Below, one piece after another: positions 28,100-39,121 of a DNA stretch of 64,000 nucleotides. Source of the stretch: Alteribacillus iranensis (lineage in GTDB: Bacteria > Bacillota > Bacilli > Bacillales > Marinococcaceae); assembly GCF_900113025.1 (NCBI RefSeq), contig NZ_FONT01000001.1, forward strand, positions 620,001 through 684,000, read 5' to 3'. The notes under the pieces were generated by a model. That model was not told the DNA's origin and did no database searches. It saw only the letters and a program-made list of their open reading frames with translations. Position numbers and translations under genes: made by a program. The stretch's first letter is position 1; each line of letters begins with the position of its first letter.

Positions 28100-28276
28100 A
28101 TGTGCAAAAAAGTGAGAAGTAATGGTATGAAAGGATTGAAGGCAAGTTCAGTGGAAGAGCGCGTAGTGGGCATGTACGCGAAAGATGAAAAGGAGCCACG
28201 ACCTTTCTTGGATAGACGTGGCTTCTTCTTATCTGTAGGGTTTTTAAGCAGGAACGACTCTAACTATTTTCTTTAA
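28100..28276 (+). CDS. Possible small plus-strand ORF, 58 residues
   Basis: An open frame beginning ATGTGCAAAAAAGTG is preceded by GAGGGGGTG about 9 bases upstream, a good ribosome site. The product would be a basic 58-residue peptide ([12 protein letters not shown]... ending NDSNYFL) with no recognised motif. Against it: it overlaps the 3' end of codY by 17 bases on the opposite strand, contains the two hairpins that probably end codY transcription, and has no clear promoter. Unknown; I lean towards not coding. Confidence 0.22.
   Translation: MCKKVRSNGMKGLKASSVEERVVGMYAKDEKEPRPFLDRRGFFLSVGFLSRNDSNYFL
28194..28223 (-). terminator. Probable terminator after codY
   Basis: AGCCACG (28194-28200) and CGTGGCT (28217-28223) form a 7-bp stem about 40 bases past the codY stop. 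The minus-strand continuation is CCTTTTCATCTTTC, a broken T-run; the plus-strand continuation TTCTTCTT is also T-rich. A second perfect CGCGTA/TACGCG stem lies at about 28160-28180. Confidence 0.5.
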
Positions 28277-29042
28277 TCTTCTCCAACTCAACAAGGAATT
28301 TATCATTCAATACTTTAATATAAGTTCCTTTCATTCCTAGTGAACGGGATTCAATGACGCCTGCACTTTCTAGTTTACGGAGTGCGTTTACGATAACAGA
28401 TCTTGTAATCCCTACGCGATCTGCAATTTTACTAGCGACTAAAAGACCTTCCTTACCATCGAGTTCTTCAAAAATGTGTTCAACTGCCTCCAGCTCACTA
28501 TAAGACAAGGAGCTAATTGCCATTTGAACAACGGCTTTACTACGAGCCTCTTCCTCAATTTCTTGGGCTTTTTCATGAAGGATTTCCATACCAACCACCG
28601 TAGCTCCGTATTCGGCAAGGACTAAATCATCATCTTCATATTCATCATTCAAACGTGCCAGTACAAGTGTACCTAGTCTTTGTCCGCCACCAACAATAGG
28701 AACCACCGTAGTCAAGCCATCACGAAATAGTTCTTTGTCTTCTTCTGGGTAGGCAGTATATTCACTTTCTACCGTAAGATTAGAGGATGTCTCTGACACT
28801 TCGAACAAACCGGAAGTATATTCTTCAGGAAACTGACGATTTTTTATCATCTCTTCCATTCGCTCATTCTCTATTTCTTGTTTAATAGCATAGCCCAGTA
28901 ATTTACCGCGACGGCTGATAACAAAGACATTTGAACTAAGTACATCACGAAGTGTTTCCGCCATGTCGGTAAAGTTTACACTGTCTCCTCCTGCTTTCTG
29001 CAACATATCATTGATTTTACGACTCTTCGTTAATAAATCCAT
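28260..29042 (-). CDS. codY: GTP- and branched-chain amino acid-sensing regulator CodY
   Basis: Global repressor of early stationary-phase genes in low-GC Gram-positives, activated by isoleucine/valine/leucine and GTP. The 260 residues have an N-terminal GAF domain (1-155) with the ligand loop area [18 protein letters not shown], and a C-terminal winged helix-turn-helix (about 200-240) with [25 protein letters not shown]. It is last in the xerC-hslV-hslU-codY group, 23 bases after hslU. It is encoded directly upstream of the fla/che promoter it represses in B. subtilis. Confidence 0.98.
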   Translation of the reverse strand: MDLLTKSRKINDMLQKAGGDSVNFTDMAETLRDVLSSNVFVISRRGKLLGYAIKQEIENERMEEMIKNRQFPEEYTSGLFEVSETSSNLTVESEYTAYPEEDKELFRDGLTTVVPIVGGGQRLGTLVLARLNDEYEDDDLVLAEYGATVVGMEILHEKAQEIEEEARSKAVVQMAISSLSYSELEAVEHIFEELDGKEGLLVASKIADRVGITRSVIVNALRKLESAGVIESRSLGMKGTYIKVLNDKFLVELEKIKENS

Positions 29043-29065
29043 TTTTTTGTCTCCTCCTGTATTTA

Positions 29066-30466
29066 CTACAAAATATATCGACTTAAGTCTCGGTTTTTTG
29101 CAATAGTGGAAAGTTTTTCCTCCACATACTCTGGTGTTATAGTTATTGTCTCCATTGTTATCTCTGGAGCTTCGAAAGAAAGGTCTTCGAGCAAACGTTC
29201 TAACAATGTGTGTAACCTGCGCGCACCAATATTTTCGGTATGTTGGTTGACGTCCTCCGCGATTTCGGCGACCTTATCAACAGCTTCGTCAGAAAATTCC
29301 ACATTTATACCTTCAGTACGTAATAAAGCTTGGTATTGCTTAATTAATGCTTGGTCGGTTTCCATCAAGATTTTTTTAAATTCTGCCGGTCCTAAACTGT
29401 CCAGCTCGACTCGAATAGGAAACCTTCCTTGGAGCTCCGGAATAAGATCAGATGGTTTGGACATATGAAATGCGCCTGCTGATATAAACAAAATATGATC
29501 CGTCTTAACTGGACCGTACTTGGTATTAATAGCGGAACCTTCTACAATAGGTAAAATATCCCTCTGTACGCCTTCTCTCGATACGTCCGCACTGTTCTGT
29601 GACTTCCCGGCAACTTTATCTATTTCATCTATGAAGATAATACCCAACTGCTCCGCTCTCGAAACTGCAAGTTGGCTCACTTCTTCAATATCGACTAATT
29701 TTTGTGCCTCTTGCTCCGTTAAAATCGGGCGAGCCTCAGCCACAGTGAGTCGTCTTTTTTTCTTTTTTTTCGGTAGCATGTTTCCGAACATTTCTTGCAT
29801 ATTCATACCCATTTGTTCCATACCTGAGCCTTGAAACATATCCATCATCTGAGAGGCTTGTTCTTCCACTTCTATCGTGACAAGTCTATCCTCTAATTCG
29901 CCTAAAGAAAGCTGATGTTCGATTTGACGGCGTCGTTCTGAAATATGTTGATCTTCCTGACGCTCATTTTCATCACTTGCGTTTGCCTCTTGATTCTGCT
30001 GCTGAAACAACATTTCAAAAGGATTCTTATAAGATTGCTGTTTCTTTTGTTCTGGTACGAGCAGTTTGACTAGCCGTTTATTCGCTTGTCTTTCCGCTTC
30101 TTGTCTTACAGATTTCATTTTCTCTTCTTTGACTAATCGTACGGAGGCTTCAACTAAATCACGGACCATTGATTCAACATCCCGGCCTACATAACCAACT
30201 TCTGTAAATTTAGTTGCTTCCACTTTGGTGAAAGGGGCACCCGTGAATTTCGCCAAACGCCTAGCTATCTCCGTTTTCCCGACTCCGGTGGGGCCGATCA
30301 TTAAAATGTTTTTAGGGGTGATTTCCTCTTGTAGTTTTTCATCAAGCTTGCTGCGCCTGTATCTGTTACGTAGGGCTACCGCAACAGATCTTTTTGCCTC
30401 TTTTTGACCAATAATATATTGATCTAGTTTATCAACAATCTGCCTCGGCGTTAGTGACGTCTCCAT
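29066..30466 (-). CDS. hslU: HslUV (ClpYQ) protease ATPase subunit
   Basis: AAA+ unfoldase that feeds substrates to HslV. From the ATG at 30466 (466 residues, [20 protein letters not shown] upstream) it has Walker [16 protein letters not shown] near residue 57, the pore [16 protein letters not shown] segment, an inserted I-domain (about 125-240, rich in Gln/Glu with QQQNQEAN and KKKKKRR), Walker [11 protein letters not shown] and the C-terminal SRYIL tail that docks into HslV. An ATG three codons upstream lies inside the ribosome site. Confidence 0.98.
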   Translation of the reverse strand: METSLTPRQIVDKLDQYIIGQKEAKRSVAVALRNRYRRSKLDEKLQEEITPKNILMIGPTGVGKTEIARRLAKFTGAPFTKVEATKFTEVGYVGRDVESMVRDLVEASVRLVKEEKMKSVRQEAERQANKRLVKLLVPEQKKQQSYKNPFEMLFQQQNQEANASDENERQEDQHISERRRQIEHQLSLGELEDRLVTIEVEEQASQMMDMFQGSGMEQMGMNMQEMFGNMLPKKKKKRRLTVAEARPILTEQEAQKLVDIEEVSQLAVSRAEQLGIIFIDEIDKVAGKSQNSADVSREGVQRDILPIVEGSAINTKYGPVKTDHILFISAGAFHMSKPSDLIPELQGRFPIRVELDSLGPAEFKKILMETDQALIKQYQALLRTEGINVEFSDEAVDKVAEIAEDVNQHTENIGARRLHTLLERLLEDLSFEAPEITMETITITPEYVEEKLSTIAKNRDLSRYIL

Positions 30467-30504
30467 TTTCTTCATCCTTTCCTAATTACCATACATCTCA
30501 TGTG

Positions 30505-31053
30505 TTATTCGGAAAGTTCCTCTACTATTATTTGATCATTGGTATATACACAAATATCTCCTGCCGTCTTTAGTGCAGATTCAGCTATCGTCTTGGCATC
30601 TAAATGAGGTGCATGCTCTTTTAAGGCCCTTCCGGCAGCTAAAGCATAGTTACCTCCAGAACCAATAGCAATGATACCGTCATCTGGTTCTATCACTTCT
30701 CCTGTACCGGCTACAAGTAACAATGTATCGTTATTCATAACTACAAGCATCGCTTCTAAACGGCGCAGCATTTTGTCGCTTCGCCACTCTTTTGCCAGCT
30801 CTACGGCTGCTCTCTGCAAATTACCATTCCATTGCTCAAGCTTTCCTTCAAACATATCAAATAACGTAAAGGCGTCCGCGACTGAACCTGCGAAACCAGC
30901 TAATACTTGGTTATTAAAAATTTTACGTACCTTTCTTGCCGTATGCTTCATCACTACAGCTTCTCCAAATGTCACTTGGCCATCCCCTGCCATAGCTCCC
31001 TTTCCTTCATGCTTAATTGCAAAAATAGTTGTAGCGTGAAAGGACGATTCCAT
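30505..31053 (-). CDS. hslV: HslV (ClpQ/CodW) protease subunit
   Basis: Proteasome-like peptidase of HslUV. The 182 residues match the Firmicute family ([25 protein letters not shown] at the start; [20 protein letters not shown] near the middle). The N-terminus is MESSFHATT: compared with B. subtilis CodW, where an N-terminal serine is reported as nucleophile, a Glu sits directly after Met. Methionine aminopeptidase does not remove Met before Glu, so the nucleophile would need further processing, for example before Thr8 or Thr9. GGGAG precedes the ATG. Confidence 0.97.
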   Translation of the reverse strand: MESSFHATTIFAIKHEGKGAMAGDGQVTFGEAVVMKHTARKVRKIFNNQVLAGFAGSVADAFTLFDMFEGKLEQWNGNLQRAAVELAKEWRSDKMLRRLEAMLVVMNNDTLLLVAGTGEVIEPDDGIIAIGSGGNYALAAGRALKEHAPHLDAKTIAESALKTAGDICVYTNDQIIVEELSE

Positions 31054-31055
31054 CT

Positions 31056-31982
31056 TTATTCTCCCTTCTTTCCCGCACGCGGATGGGCTTTTTCATACAC
31101 ACTTTTCAATCGATCCTTTGTAACGTGGGTGTATATTTGAGTTGTCGATAAATGCTCATGACCGAGTAATTGCTGTACACTACGCAAGTCAGCACCATTG
31201 TTTAATAAATGCGTGGCAAAAGTATGTCGTAAATCATGAGGGGATATCTCTAAAGATTGAGATACAGCTTTCACTCGCTTATTGACAATATAATATACCC
31301 CTCTTTCTGTAAGAGCGGCACCTTTGCTGCTTAAAAATAACGCGGCGGATGAATCTTTCTTCTGCTTCTTTGCTAATTGCTTTCTTGCATGTTGTTTATA
31401 ATAGTCAATCGCTTCTAATGCAAAGCTTCCAACAGGAACGAACCTTTCTTTTCGCCCTTTCCCTTTGACCAGGACGGTGCCTAATTCCTCATCTATGTCG
31501 CCCACCCTCAAACGGCAGCATTCACTTACTCTAATCCCTGTTGCATACAACACTTCAAAAATAGCAAGATCTCTTTGATCGAGTAATTTGTTGGTATCAA
31601 AAGAGGAAAATAACTGTTCTAACTCGTTATCATATAAAAAATGAGGAAGTTTTTTTTCTCTTTTTGGCATACTGGCACTAAAAAAAGGATTCACAGTAAT
31701 ATGATCCTCTCGTTTCAAGAACGCAAAAAAAGAACGTAGGGATGATATCTTTCTTGCCACTGTAGCCCGTTTTAGTTTCCGGTCATACAAGTGGCTGTAA
31801 TAGAGACGAGCCACATTCATATTTACTTCAGCAGGTGATGATATCTCTTCCGACTGTAGAAAAGAAGAGAAATCATCAATATCTTTGGTGTAGGCCTTTA
31901 ATGTCCATTCTGAAGCATTTTTTTCTATTTGTAAGTATCGCAAAAAATTTGTCAAAAAAGTGTTAAACTCTTCCTCTGCCAT
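31056..31982 (-). CDS. xerC: Tyrosine recombinase XerC (CodV)
   Basis: With XerD resolves chromosome dimers at dif. From the ATG at 31982 (308 residues; GAGGTGACC upstream) there is an N-terminal SAM-like DNA-binding domain (about 8-90) and a catalytic domain with Arg in [13 protein letters not shown], HxxR in [12 protein letters not shown], His in [11 protein letters not shown] and the nucleophile Tyr in IYTHV. An upstream in-frame ATG adds 14 unrelated residues. It starts the xerC-hslV-hslU-codY group, 3 bases before hslV. Confidence 0.97.
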   Translation of the reverse strand: MAEEEFNTFLTNFLRYLQIEKNASEWTLKAYTKDIDDFSSFLQSEEISSPAEVNMNVARLYYSHLYDRKLKRATVARKISSLRSFFAFLKREDHITVNPFFSASMPKREKKLPHFLYDNELEQLFSSFDTNKLLDQRDLAIFEVLYATGIRVSECCRLRVGDIDEELGTVLVKGKGRKERFVPVGSFALEAIDYYKQHARKQLAKKQKKDSSAALFLSSKGAALTERGVYYIVNKRVKAVSQSLEISPHDLRHTFATHLLNNGADLRSVQQLLGHEHLSTTQIYTHVTKDRLKSVYEKAHPRAGKKGE

Positions 31983-32052
31983 GAAGCGGTCACCTCGTAC
32001 TAAAAAGCTACTAAATCTTAACATAGTCCCCGCCAGTTAGCAAGACAGTTAA

Positions 32053-33357
32053 TTATTTTTTCATAAAATTCTGAATGGACCCCAGTGCTCTTTCTGCCAG
32101 CTGTTCATTTCGTTCTTTTTTATTTTTTATTTTTCTATCTAGTGGAGGTAATAGCCCAAAGTTTGCATTTATAGGCTGAAAGTTATTTGGATCTGCCGTG
32201 GTAATATATTGAGCAAGTGCACCGATAACAGTGTCCTCCGGCATAACATCAAGCGGGCTTCCATGATACAGATTTGCTGCATTCCTTCCAGCTATTAGAC
32301 CAGCAGCAGCTGATTCTACATACCCTTCCACTCCCGTTATTTGACCCGCGAAAAAAAGGTCTTCTCTCTCTTTTAATTGGTATGTCGGGTGAAGTAAGTT
32401 TGGAGAATTAATAAATGTGTTGCGATGCATGACTCCGTAGCGGACGATTTCAGCATTTTCCAAACCTGGAATAAAGCGAATCACTTCTTTTTGAGGCCCC
32501 CACTTTAAATGTGTCTGAAAACCGACAATGTTATATAACGTGCCTGCTAAATTATCTTGTCGCAATTGAACGACTGCATATGGTCTTTCCCCGGTTTCCG
32601 GATGCTCCAGACCCACAGGTTTCATTGGACCAAAAAGAAGTGTTTTCTTCCCGCGGCCAGCCATGACTTCAACAGGCATACACCCTTCAAAAAAGATTTC
32701 TTTTTCGAATTCTTTTAATGGTACGGTTTCTGCTGAAGTTAACGCTTCATAAAAACGATCAAATTCTTCCTCGTTCATCGGGCAGTTAATATACGCAGCT
32801 TCTCCTTTGTCGTACCGGGATTTAATATAGGCCTTTTCCATATCTATGCTGTCAGTTTCGATTATAGGTGCAGCTGCATCATAAAAATATAAGTATTCCT
32901 CTCCACTTAACGCTTTTATGTCTTTCGATAAAGATTCAGAAGTGAGAGGGCCCGTAGCAACAATCACCGGTCCTTCTGGAATCTCAGGAATCTCTTGATG
33001 GACTACTTCTACATTTTCATGACCTTTCACCAACTCTGTGACCTTGGCAGCAAACTCATGACGATCAACAGCGAGGGCTCCTCCCGCTGGAACGGAGCTT
33101 GTATCCGCCGCATGTATAATAACCGAGTCTAACTTTCTCATTTCCTCTTTTAAGACGCCAACGGCATTTGTTAAACTGTTTCCCCTTAACGAGTTACTAC
33201 AAACTAGTTCAGCAAATTTATCCGTATGATGAGCAGGCGTTTGTTTTTCCGGTCTCATTTCAAAAAGACGAACAGGTACACCTTGATTTGCCAGCTGCCA
33301 AGCTGCTTCACTGCCAGCTAGTCCTGCTCCTATTACTGTCACTTTCTCCGATGCCAT
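32053..33357 (-). CDS. trmFO: tRNA (uracil-54-C5)-methyltransferase TrmFO (Gid)
   Basis: Folate- and FAD-dependent enzyme that makes ribothymidine 54 in the tRNA T-loop, the Gram-positive alternative to SAM-dependent TrmA. From the ATG at 33357 (434 residues, AGGAGG 7 bases upstream) the FAD-binding [16 protein letters not shown] lies at residues 7-22; [22 protein letters not shown] and [10 protein letters not shown] are family segments. The frame is open further upstream without a ribosome site. It lies between xerC and topA as in B. subtilis. Confidence 0.97.
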   Translation of the reverse strand: MASEKVTVIGAGLAGSEAAWQLANQGVPVRLFEMRPEKQTPAHHTDKFAELVCSNSLRGNSLTNAVGVLKEEMRKLDSVIIHAADTSSVPAGGALAVDRHEFAAKVTELVKGHENVEVVHQEIPEIPEGPVIVATGPLTSESLSKDIKALSGEEYLYFYDAAAPIIETDSIDMEKAYIKSRYDKGEAAYINCPMNEEEFDRFYEALTSAETVPLKEFEKEIFFEGCMPVEVMAGRGKKTLLFGPMKPVGLEHPETGERPYAVVQLRQDNLAGTLYNIVGFQTHLKWGPQKEVIRFIPGLENAEIVRYGVMHRNTFINSPNLLHPTYQLKEREDLFFAGQITGVEGYVESAAAGLIAGRNAANLYHGSPLDVMPEDTVIGALAQYITTADPNNFQPINANFGLLPPLDRKIKNKKERNEQLAERALGSIQNFMKK

Positions 33358-33412
33358 ATTCATTCCTCCTAGAATTGAAAGAAAAAATTTTACGATTCGT
33401 TTCATTGCAAAG

Positions 33413-33436
33413 GAAAACCCCCTTCGAAAAAGGGGA
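33413..33436 (-). terminator. Intrinsic terminator after topA
   Basis: On the minus strand CCCCTT-loop-AAGGGG is followed by GTTTTCC, about 20 bases beyond the topA stop. The stem is short (6 bp) but GC-rich. Confidence 0.6.
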
Positions 33437-33454
33437 TCTTATCTTTACGGTTTG

Positions 33455-35527
33455 CTAGTTCGGTTCTTCTTTATAATCACATTGACTACACTGCACGTGA
33501 ACTCCTTTTTTCGTTTTCTTTTCCACAAGCATGGAGTCACATTTCGGGCACGTCCTTGCAATAGGTTTATCCCACGAAACGAATTCACATTCTGGATAAC
33601 GGTCACAGCCATAAAATTTCCGCTGTTTCTTGCTTTTCCGTTCGACTACGTTTCCTACTTTACAATTAGGACACTTTACACCTATTTCTTTGACGATTGC
33701 TTTTGTATTACGGCATTCCGGGAAATTAGAACAAGCCATAAATTTACCGTACCTGCCCATTTTAAACACCATAGGATGACCACATTTCTCGCAATCCTCG
33801 CCGGCAGGTTCGTCTTTAATTTCTACTTCTTCCATTTCCTCTTCCGCTTTTTTCAAGCGCTTCTCAAAGCCCTCGTAAAAATTATCGATAATCTCAATCC
33901 AATTTTGACGCCCTTCTTCAATATAGTCAAGATCATTTTCCATCTTAGCTGTGAATTCAACGTCTAATATCTCCGGGAAGAATTCTACCATTAATTCTGA
34001 CACAATTTCTCCCAGTTCAGTTGGAACAAACCTGCGATCTTCCAATGCAACATAATTCCTCCGCTGAATCGTATCTAGAGTAGGTGCATAAGTTGATGGC
34101 CGCCCAATCCCAAGCTCCTCCATCGTTTTCACAAGCCGAGCTTCTGTATAGCGTGGAGGCGGCTGGGTAAAGTGCTGATTGTCATTAAATTCTTCATTTT
34201 GTACTTTCTCATCTTCTTTAAGATCAGGAAGAAACCGGTCTTCTTCTTTTTTCTCGTCATCTTTTCCTTCCACGTACACTTTCATGAAGCCAGCAAATTT
34301 TAATTTAGAACCATTCGCTCGAAAGAGGACACCATTGTTTTCTAAATCCACAGACATCGTATCCATTACAGCAGGTGCCATTTCACTCGCAACGAGTCGT
34401 TCCCAAATTAATTTATACAGCCTGTATTGATCGCGACTCAGATAAGATTTAACTGTTTTCGGATCTTTCACCACGGAAGTCGGGCGAATCGCCTCATGAG
34501 CATCTTGGGCGTTTGTGTTTTTTTTGCTCTTCCTTTGCTCTTTTCGGGTATATTCTTTTCCATAATTCTCTATGATGTACGATTCCGTCTCTGCTCTTGC
34601 TGTTTCTGATATCCGAGTAGAATCCGTTCTCATATACGTAATAAGACCAATGGTTCCTTCTTTACCTATGTCAATTCCTTCATAGAGTTGTTGAGCAATC
34701 ATCATTGTTTTCTTAGCTCTAAAGTTTAGCTTTCTAGCCGCCTCTTGTTGAAGAGAAGACGTCGTAAATGGTTGAACAGGATAACGTTTTCTTTCTTTCC
34801 GTGTTACCTTCTGAACCGTGAATGACTTTCCTTTCATTCTTTTATGAATATCATCGACATCTTCTTTCGACTTTAACTCTTTCTTTTTGCCATCTAAACC
34901 ATAAAACTTAGCTTGAAACGTGTCTTTCTCACGTTTAAACTCTCCCTCAATGCTCCAATACTCCTCAGGAACAAACGCATTAATTTCTTTCTCTCTATCA
35001 ATGATCATTTTAACCGCAATGGATTGAACCCGTCCAGCACTTAGTCCTTTTTTTACTTTTTTCCATAATAACGGACTTATGTTGTAACCGACGAGACGAT
35101 CTAAAATACGTCTAGCCTGCTGGGCATCTACGAGATCCATATTAATCGGACGTGGATGTTTAAACGATTCTTTAATAGCACTTTTCGTAATCTCATTAAA
35201 GACAACTCGACAATCCGAGTCCGTATCAATCCCTAAGCTGTTTGCCAAATGCCAGGCAATTGCCTCCCCTTCTCTATCAGGGTCGGCAGCGAGATATACT
35301 TTTTTTACCTTTTTAGCCGCCGTCTTTAGCTCTTTTAAAATCGGGCCTTTCCCGCGAACAGTAATATATTTAGGTTCATAATTATTTTCAACGTCAACTC
35401 CCGTTTGACTTTTCGGCAAATCACGCAGATGCCCCATTGAAGCTTTCACCGTGTATTTTTTCCCGAGATATTTGCCGATTGTTTTTGCTTTCGCGGGAGA
35501 TTCAACGATTACTAAATAATCTGCCAT
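33455..35527 (-). CDS. topA: DNA topoisomerase I
   Basis: Type IA topoisomerase that relaxes negative supercoils. The 690 residues open with the Toprim domain ([36 protein letters not shown] near 81), have the active-site Tyr in [13 protein letters not shown] near residue 300, and three C-terminal four-cysteine zinc ribbons (CEKCGHP...CSNFPEC; CPNCKVG...CDRYPEC; CPKCDSM...CSQC, about 585-688). It has its own promoter. Confidence 0.98.
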   Translation of the reverse strand: MADYLVIVESPAKAKTIGKYLGKKYTVKASMGHLRDLPKSQTGVDVENNYEPKYITVRGKGPILKELKTAAKKVKKVYLAADPDREGEAIAWHLANSLGIDTDSDCRVVFNEITKSAIKESFKHPRPINMDLVDAQQARRILDRLVGYNISPLLWKKVKKGLSAGRVQSIAVKMIIDREKEINAFVPEEYWSIEGEFKREKDTFQAKFYGLDGKKKELKSKEDVDDIHKRMKGKSFTVQKVTRKERKRYPVQPFTTSSLQQEAARKLNFRAKKTMMIAQQLYEGIDIGKEGTIGLITYMRTDSTRISETARAETESYIIENYGKEYTRKEQRKSKKNTNAQDAHEAIRPTSVVKDPKTVKSYLSRDQYRLYKLIWERLVASEMAPAVMDTMSVDLENNGVLFRANGSKLKFAGFMKVYVEGKDDEKKEEDRFLPDLKEDEKVQNEEFNDNQHFTQPPPRYTEARLVKTMEELGIGRPSTYAPTLDTIQRRNYVALEDRRFVPTELGEIVSELMVEFFPEILDVEFTAKMENDLDYIEEGRQNWIEIIDNFYEGFEKRLKKAEEEMEEVEIKDEPAGEDCEKCGHPMVFKMGRYGKFMACSNFPECRNTKAIVKEIGVKCPNCKVGNVVERKSKKQRKFYGCDRYPECEFVSWDKPIARTCPKCDSMLVEKKTKKGVHVQCSQCDYKEEPN

Positions 35528-35571
35528 ATATTTTGTTTCCTCCCCCTTTTTTATATCTCAAATTCCTAATA

Positions 35572-35600
35572 GTATTAACCATTTTTAGGTTTGTTGTCAA
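35572..35600 (-). promoter_or_regulatory. Sigma-A promoter for topA
   Basis: TTGACA (35600-35595) and TAATAC (35577-35572) are 17 bases apart on the minus strand, about 45 bases before the topA ATG, with GGGGGAGG as ribosome site between. Confidence 0.75.
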
Positions 35601-35754
35601 ATTATATACATCTTTCCTAGCAACGTGAAAAACAGGAGGTTCGGATCTCAACACTTTTAGGAAACAATCACAATCATTTTTTCACAGTTTATGTACGCTG
35701 TCTAGCTTAAATTCCTGCAATTGTTTCTTTTATTACTGTTTTTTAGTGATAACT

Positions 35755-35770
35755 GTGACAATTGTGTCAC
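35755..35770. promoter_or_regulatory. Perfect GTGACA-N4-TGTCAC palindrome
   Basis: GTGACA at 35755-35760 and TGTCAC at 35765-35770 flank ATTG, 3 bases after the dprA stop. No T-run follows on either strand, so it does not look like a terminator. It lies about 155 bp upstream of the topA -35 box and might be an operator; the protein is unknown. Confidence 0.3.
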
Positions 35771-35773
35771 CAA

Positions 35774-36670
35774 TCAGTTCTCCCATATATCCAGCCATAA
35801 ATGTTCAGGGGTTAAAACAGGAGCAGCTCCTTCTTCTATTAAAGTATTTGTCCCTTTGGAATAAGGCGAAAAAATAGACCCTGGCAATACTCGTACTTCT
35901 TTTCCTTGCTCTAAGGCCTGATATGCTGTGATGAGAGAACCGCTTCTTTCTCCAGCTTCAACAATAAATATGAGATCTGCTAACCCGCTAATTATCCGGT
36001 TTCGTGCGGGGAATTGCCATTTTCTCGGGGGAGTGGAAGGAGAGTATTCACTTAGTAGTAAATGTTCACTTGCTATGGTATTAGCGAGTTTTTTATGTTC
36101 TCGAGGATAAATATAATCAAACCCTGACCCTAACACTGCAACGGTTTTTCCAGAATGTTTGATGGCAAGACTGTGGGAGAGACCATCAATACCTGTTGCA
36201 AGTCCGCTCACTATGGGAACTTTCTTTTTTATCAGAGGAGGAAGTAGGTGTTTTAAGGCTTGTGTTCCATAGTCCGTTGGAGTTCGAGTCCCTACCACTG
36301 CGAGGAGAGAGGAAGCATGAAGCAATGAAATATCCCCTTTTCCGTAGAGCACCCACGGGGGATCGTAAATTTGGAGAAGTCGTTTAGGATAAGCTTCGTG
36401 AAGGGGGGTTATTATTTCAATGTTGCGTGTTTTGTATTGATCGCGGATATGTTTCGGGTTCGTAGCATGTAAATACCGATATACATGTAAGGCCTGAGAA
36501 GACGATAAGTGTAAAAGACGGGAAAAAAAGGGGGGAGACCACTCATACAACGACTTGAGAGTAGAATCATGCCTCATTAGTCGTTTCATTCTCTTCCATG
36601 TCATAAAAGGGGCTTCGTGTAAATGGATAATCTTTTCTTCTAAAGTAAACGTTTTCAACTCCTTTTTCAC
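35774..36670 (-). CDS. dprA: DNA-processing protein DprA (Smf)
   Basis: Binds incoming single-stranded DNA and loads RecA in natural transformation; also found in non-competent bacteria. The Rossmann-like core shows LAVVGTRTPTDYGTQAL, IVSGLATGIDGLSHSLAIK and GRTVAVLGSG-type KTVAVLGSGFDYIYPREHKKL, then LSEYSPSTPPRKWQFPARNRIISGLAD. The start is uncertain: the frame is open to an ATG at 36748 inside sucD (no ribosome site); GTG at 36670 gives 298 residues, close to the B. subtilis length; a TTG at 36658 directly abuts AAAAAGGAG. Follows sucD closely. Confidence 0.95.
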   Translation of the reverse strand: MKKELKTFTLEEKIIHLHEAPFMTWKRMKRLMRHDSTLKSLYEWSPPFFSRLLHLSSSQALHVYRYLHATNPKHIRDQYKTRNIEIITPLHEAYPKRLLQIYDPPWVLYGKGDISLLHASSLLAVVGTRTPTDYGTQALKHLLPPLIKKKVPIVSGLATGIDGLSHSLAIKHSGKTVAVLGSGFDYIYPREHKKLANTIASEHLLLSEYSPSTPPRKWQFPARNRIISGLADLIFIVEAGERSGSLITAYQALEQGKEVRVLPGSIFSPYSKGTNTLIEEGAAPVLTPEHLWLDIWEN

Positions 36671-36726
36671 AGAAAAGTTTATTGATAGGAAAGACGCGGA
36701 TGACCCGCACCTTTCCCATCTTGTAT

Positions 36727-37635
36727 TTATGATTGGTGTGTTAAGCATTTCTCATAAATGTTATTTTCCTTTAAGGCGCTTATTAATGTTTCACCAATTT
36801 CGGCAGGAGTATCTGCAACGCTAACTCCGCATGCCTCTAGCGTCTTAATCTTCTCATCAGCGGTACCTTTACCACCAGAAATAATGGCACCAGCGTGACC
36901 CATACGCTTTCCTGGAGGAGCCGTTTGACCGCCAATGAACCCAACAACTGGTTTGTTCATATTCTCTTTGATCCATTCCGCAGCTTCTTCTTCAGCTGTC
37001 CCCCCAATTTCACCTATCATGATGACAGCTTCTGTGTCTTCATCCTCGTTAAATGCATTAAGTACATCAATGAAATTCGTGCCATTGATTGGATCTCCAC
37101 CAATTCCAACAGCAGTGGATTGCCCAATACCATTCGTAGATAATTGGTGCACGGCTTCATAGGTAAGGGTACCAGAGCGAGAGACCACGCCGACGTGACC
37201 TTTTTTATGGATATAACCAGGCATGATACCAATCTTACATTCTTCTGGAGTGATGACCCCTGGGCAGTTAGGCCCAACAAGCCTAGTTTTCTTTCCTTCC
37301 ATAAACCGTCTTACTTTTAACATATCAAGGACCGGAATTCCTTCCGTAATACAAATAGCCAAATCTAATTCCGCATCAACCGCTTCCATAATTGCATCAG
37401 CAGCAAAAGCAGGAGGAACATATATGACCGAAGCATTTGCTCCCGTATCTTTTACAGCGTCTTCCACTGTATTAAATACAGGGATTCCTTCCACTTCTGT
37501 TCCACCTTTACCAGGCGTTACTCCACCGACTACTTGTGTTCCATATTCAACTGCTTGCTTGGTGTGGAACAAGCCTGTTGAACCGGTGATTCCTTGTACT
37601 ATCACCTTCGTGTCTTTATTTATGAAGATGCTCAT
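36727..37635 (-). CDS. sucD: Succinyl-CoA synthetase alpha subunit
   Basis: TCA-cycle enzyme that interconverts succinyl-CoA and succinate with substrate-level nucleotide phosphorylation. The 302 residues have the CoA-binding N-domain ([15 protein letters not shown] at residues 11-25), [15 protein letters not shown] near 155 and the phosphohistidine loop [16 protein letters not shown] near 240-256. AAGGCGGGACG precedes the ATG; it lies 19 bases after sucC. Confidence 0.98.
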   Translation of the reverse strand: MSIFINKDTKVIVQGITGSTGLFHTKQAVEYGTQVVGGVTPGKGGTEVEGIPVFNTVEDAVKDTGANASVIYVPPAFAADAIMEAVDAELDLAICITEGIPVLDMLKVRRFMEGKKTRLVGPNCPGVITPEECKIGIMPGYIHKKGHVGVVSRSGTLTYEAVHQLSTNGIGQSTAVGIGGDPINGTNFIDVLNAFNEDEDTEAVIMIGEIGGTAEEEAAEWIKENMNKPVVGFIGGQTAPPGKRMGHAGAIISGGKGTADEKIKTLEACGVSVADTPAEIGETLISALKENNIYEKCLTHQS

Positions 37636-37654
37636 TTCACTTCGTCCCGCCTTT

Positions 37655-38815
37655 CTATTTCACAAGAGATACAATTTTTTGTGCACCATCTGCCATAGAA
37701 TCAGCAGCTGTTATGTTTAAGCCGGATTTTTCTAAAATTTCTTTTCCTTCCTTCACATTCGTACCTTCCAACCGTACGACGAGAGGAATCTCTAATCCTA
37801 CTTGCTTCGTTGCTTCTACTACACCATCTGCGATAACGTCACATTTTATGATTCCTCCGAAAATGTTCACGTAAATACCGCGTACATGATCATCGGAGAG
37901 GATAATTTTGAAAGCTTCTGTTACTTTTTCTGCTGTCGCACCGCCGCCAACATCTAAGAAGTTTGCAGGGTCTCCATTATAATGCTTGATGATATCCATC
38001 GTCGCCATGGCAAGACCCGCGCCATTCACCATACAGCCAATGTTACCATCGAGTGCAATATAGCTTAAATCATATTTAGAAGCTTCGATTTCTTTCGGGT
38101 CTTCCTCTTCCAGATCTCTGTACTCAAGAATATCTTTTTGACGGTACATAGCGTTGGAATCAAAGTTCAGCTTAGCATCCAAAGCCATCACACTACCGTC
38201 ACCAGTCGTGACAAGCGGATTGATTTCAGCTATGGAGCAGTCTTTTTCTACATATACTTTGTAAAGACCTAACATGAATTTGACAGCTTGTCCAACAAGT
38301 TCTTTTGGAATGTTAATATTAAATGCGAGACGTCTAGCTTGATAAGCCTGCATTCCTACAGCTGGATCGATGTATTCTCTGAATATTTTCTCAGGTGTTT
38401 CTGCGGCTACTTCTTCGATTTCTGTTCCACCTTCTTCCGACGCCATCATGACAACGCGGGAAGTGGCTCTGTCTAAAACAACTCCGACATAGTATTCATT
38501 TTGGATATCGCAGCCTTCTTCAATAAGTAAACGCTTAACTTCTTTCCCTTCAGGTCCTGTTTGATGAGTGACGAGCGTCTTACCGAGGATTTCTTCTGCG
38601 TAAGCTTTTACCTCATCTAAGTTTTTCGCTACTTTTACGCCTCCGGCTTTACCGCGTCCCCCAGCATGGATCTGGGCTTTTACGACTGACACGTCAGAGC
38701 CAAGTTCTTTGGCAGCCTCTACTGCCTCATCCACAGAAAAAGCGACTTTACCATTTGGTACAGCTACGCCGTATTTTCTGAGGATCTCTTTCCCTTGATA
38801 CTCATGAATATTCAT
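37655..38815 (-). CDS. sucC: Succinyl-CoA synthetase beta subunit
   Basis: Nucleotide-binding partner of SucD. The 386 residues begin [20 protein letters not shown] and have an ATP-grasp domain with [16 protein letters not shown] (about 46-61) and a C-terminal domain with [30 protein letters not shown]-type features. AGGAGGATGGAGAGAAC precedes the ATG. First gene of the sucCD pair, with its own promoter and a leader of about 100 bases. Confidence 0.98.
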   Translation of the reverse strand: MNIHEYQGKEILRKYGVAVPNGKVAFSVDEAVEAAKELGSDVSVVKAQIHAGGRGKAGGVKVAKNLDEVKAYAEEILGKTLVTHQTGPEGKEVKRLLIEEGCDIQNEYYVGVVLDRATSRVVMMASEEGGTEIEEVAAETPEKIFREYIDPAVGMQAYQARRLAFNINIPKELVGQAVKFMLGLYKVYVEKDCSIAEINPLVTTGDGSVMALDAKLNFDSNAMYRQKDILEYRDLEEEDPKEIEASKYDLSYIALDGNIGCMVNGAGLAMATMDIIKHYNGDPANFLDVGGGATAEKVTEAFKIILSDDHVRGIYVNIFGGIIKCDVIADGVVEATKQVGLEIPLVVRLEGTNVKEGKEILEKSGLNITAADSMADGAQKIVSLVK

Positions 38816-38923
38816 GTTCTCTCCATCCTCCTAACGATTCATTACGAATGTCCGTTCATGCGCATTGGCAAGGACCGGGTGGAATCTGGCTGTGCAACGG
38901 CCATTGTTTCTCACACACCCTTA

Positions 38924-38952
38924 ATCGTATTAAACTTATGGAGGAAATTCAA
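38924..38952 (-). promoter_or_regulatory. Sigma-A promoter for sucCD
   Basis: TTGAAT (38952-38947) and TACGAT (38929-38924) are 17 bases apart on the minus strand, about 110 bases before the sucC ATG. Confidence 0.65.
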
Positions 38953-39121
38953 CATTTTGTCATAAATTATTTTTTATATCAAAAAAGTTTTTAAAACATT
39001 TTGTTCTTTTGTGTCAAGTGTGGCTGAATCAAAAGGTGTTACTCCGTTGAAAACATTCCGGTTTCACCACGGGCACAAGTGCGACATCCGTTCAAGCTGC
39101 ACTATGTTTGCTTTCACGGTG

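Noticed and set aside
33452-33967. A 171-codon plus-strand frame rich in Phe
   Set aside because: It is antisense to the zinc-ribbon end of topA; the Phe richness simply mirrors Lys/Glu codons of topA.
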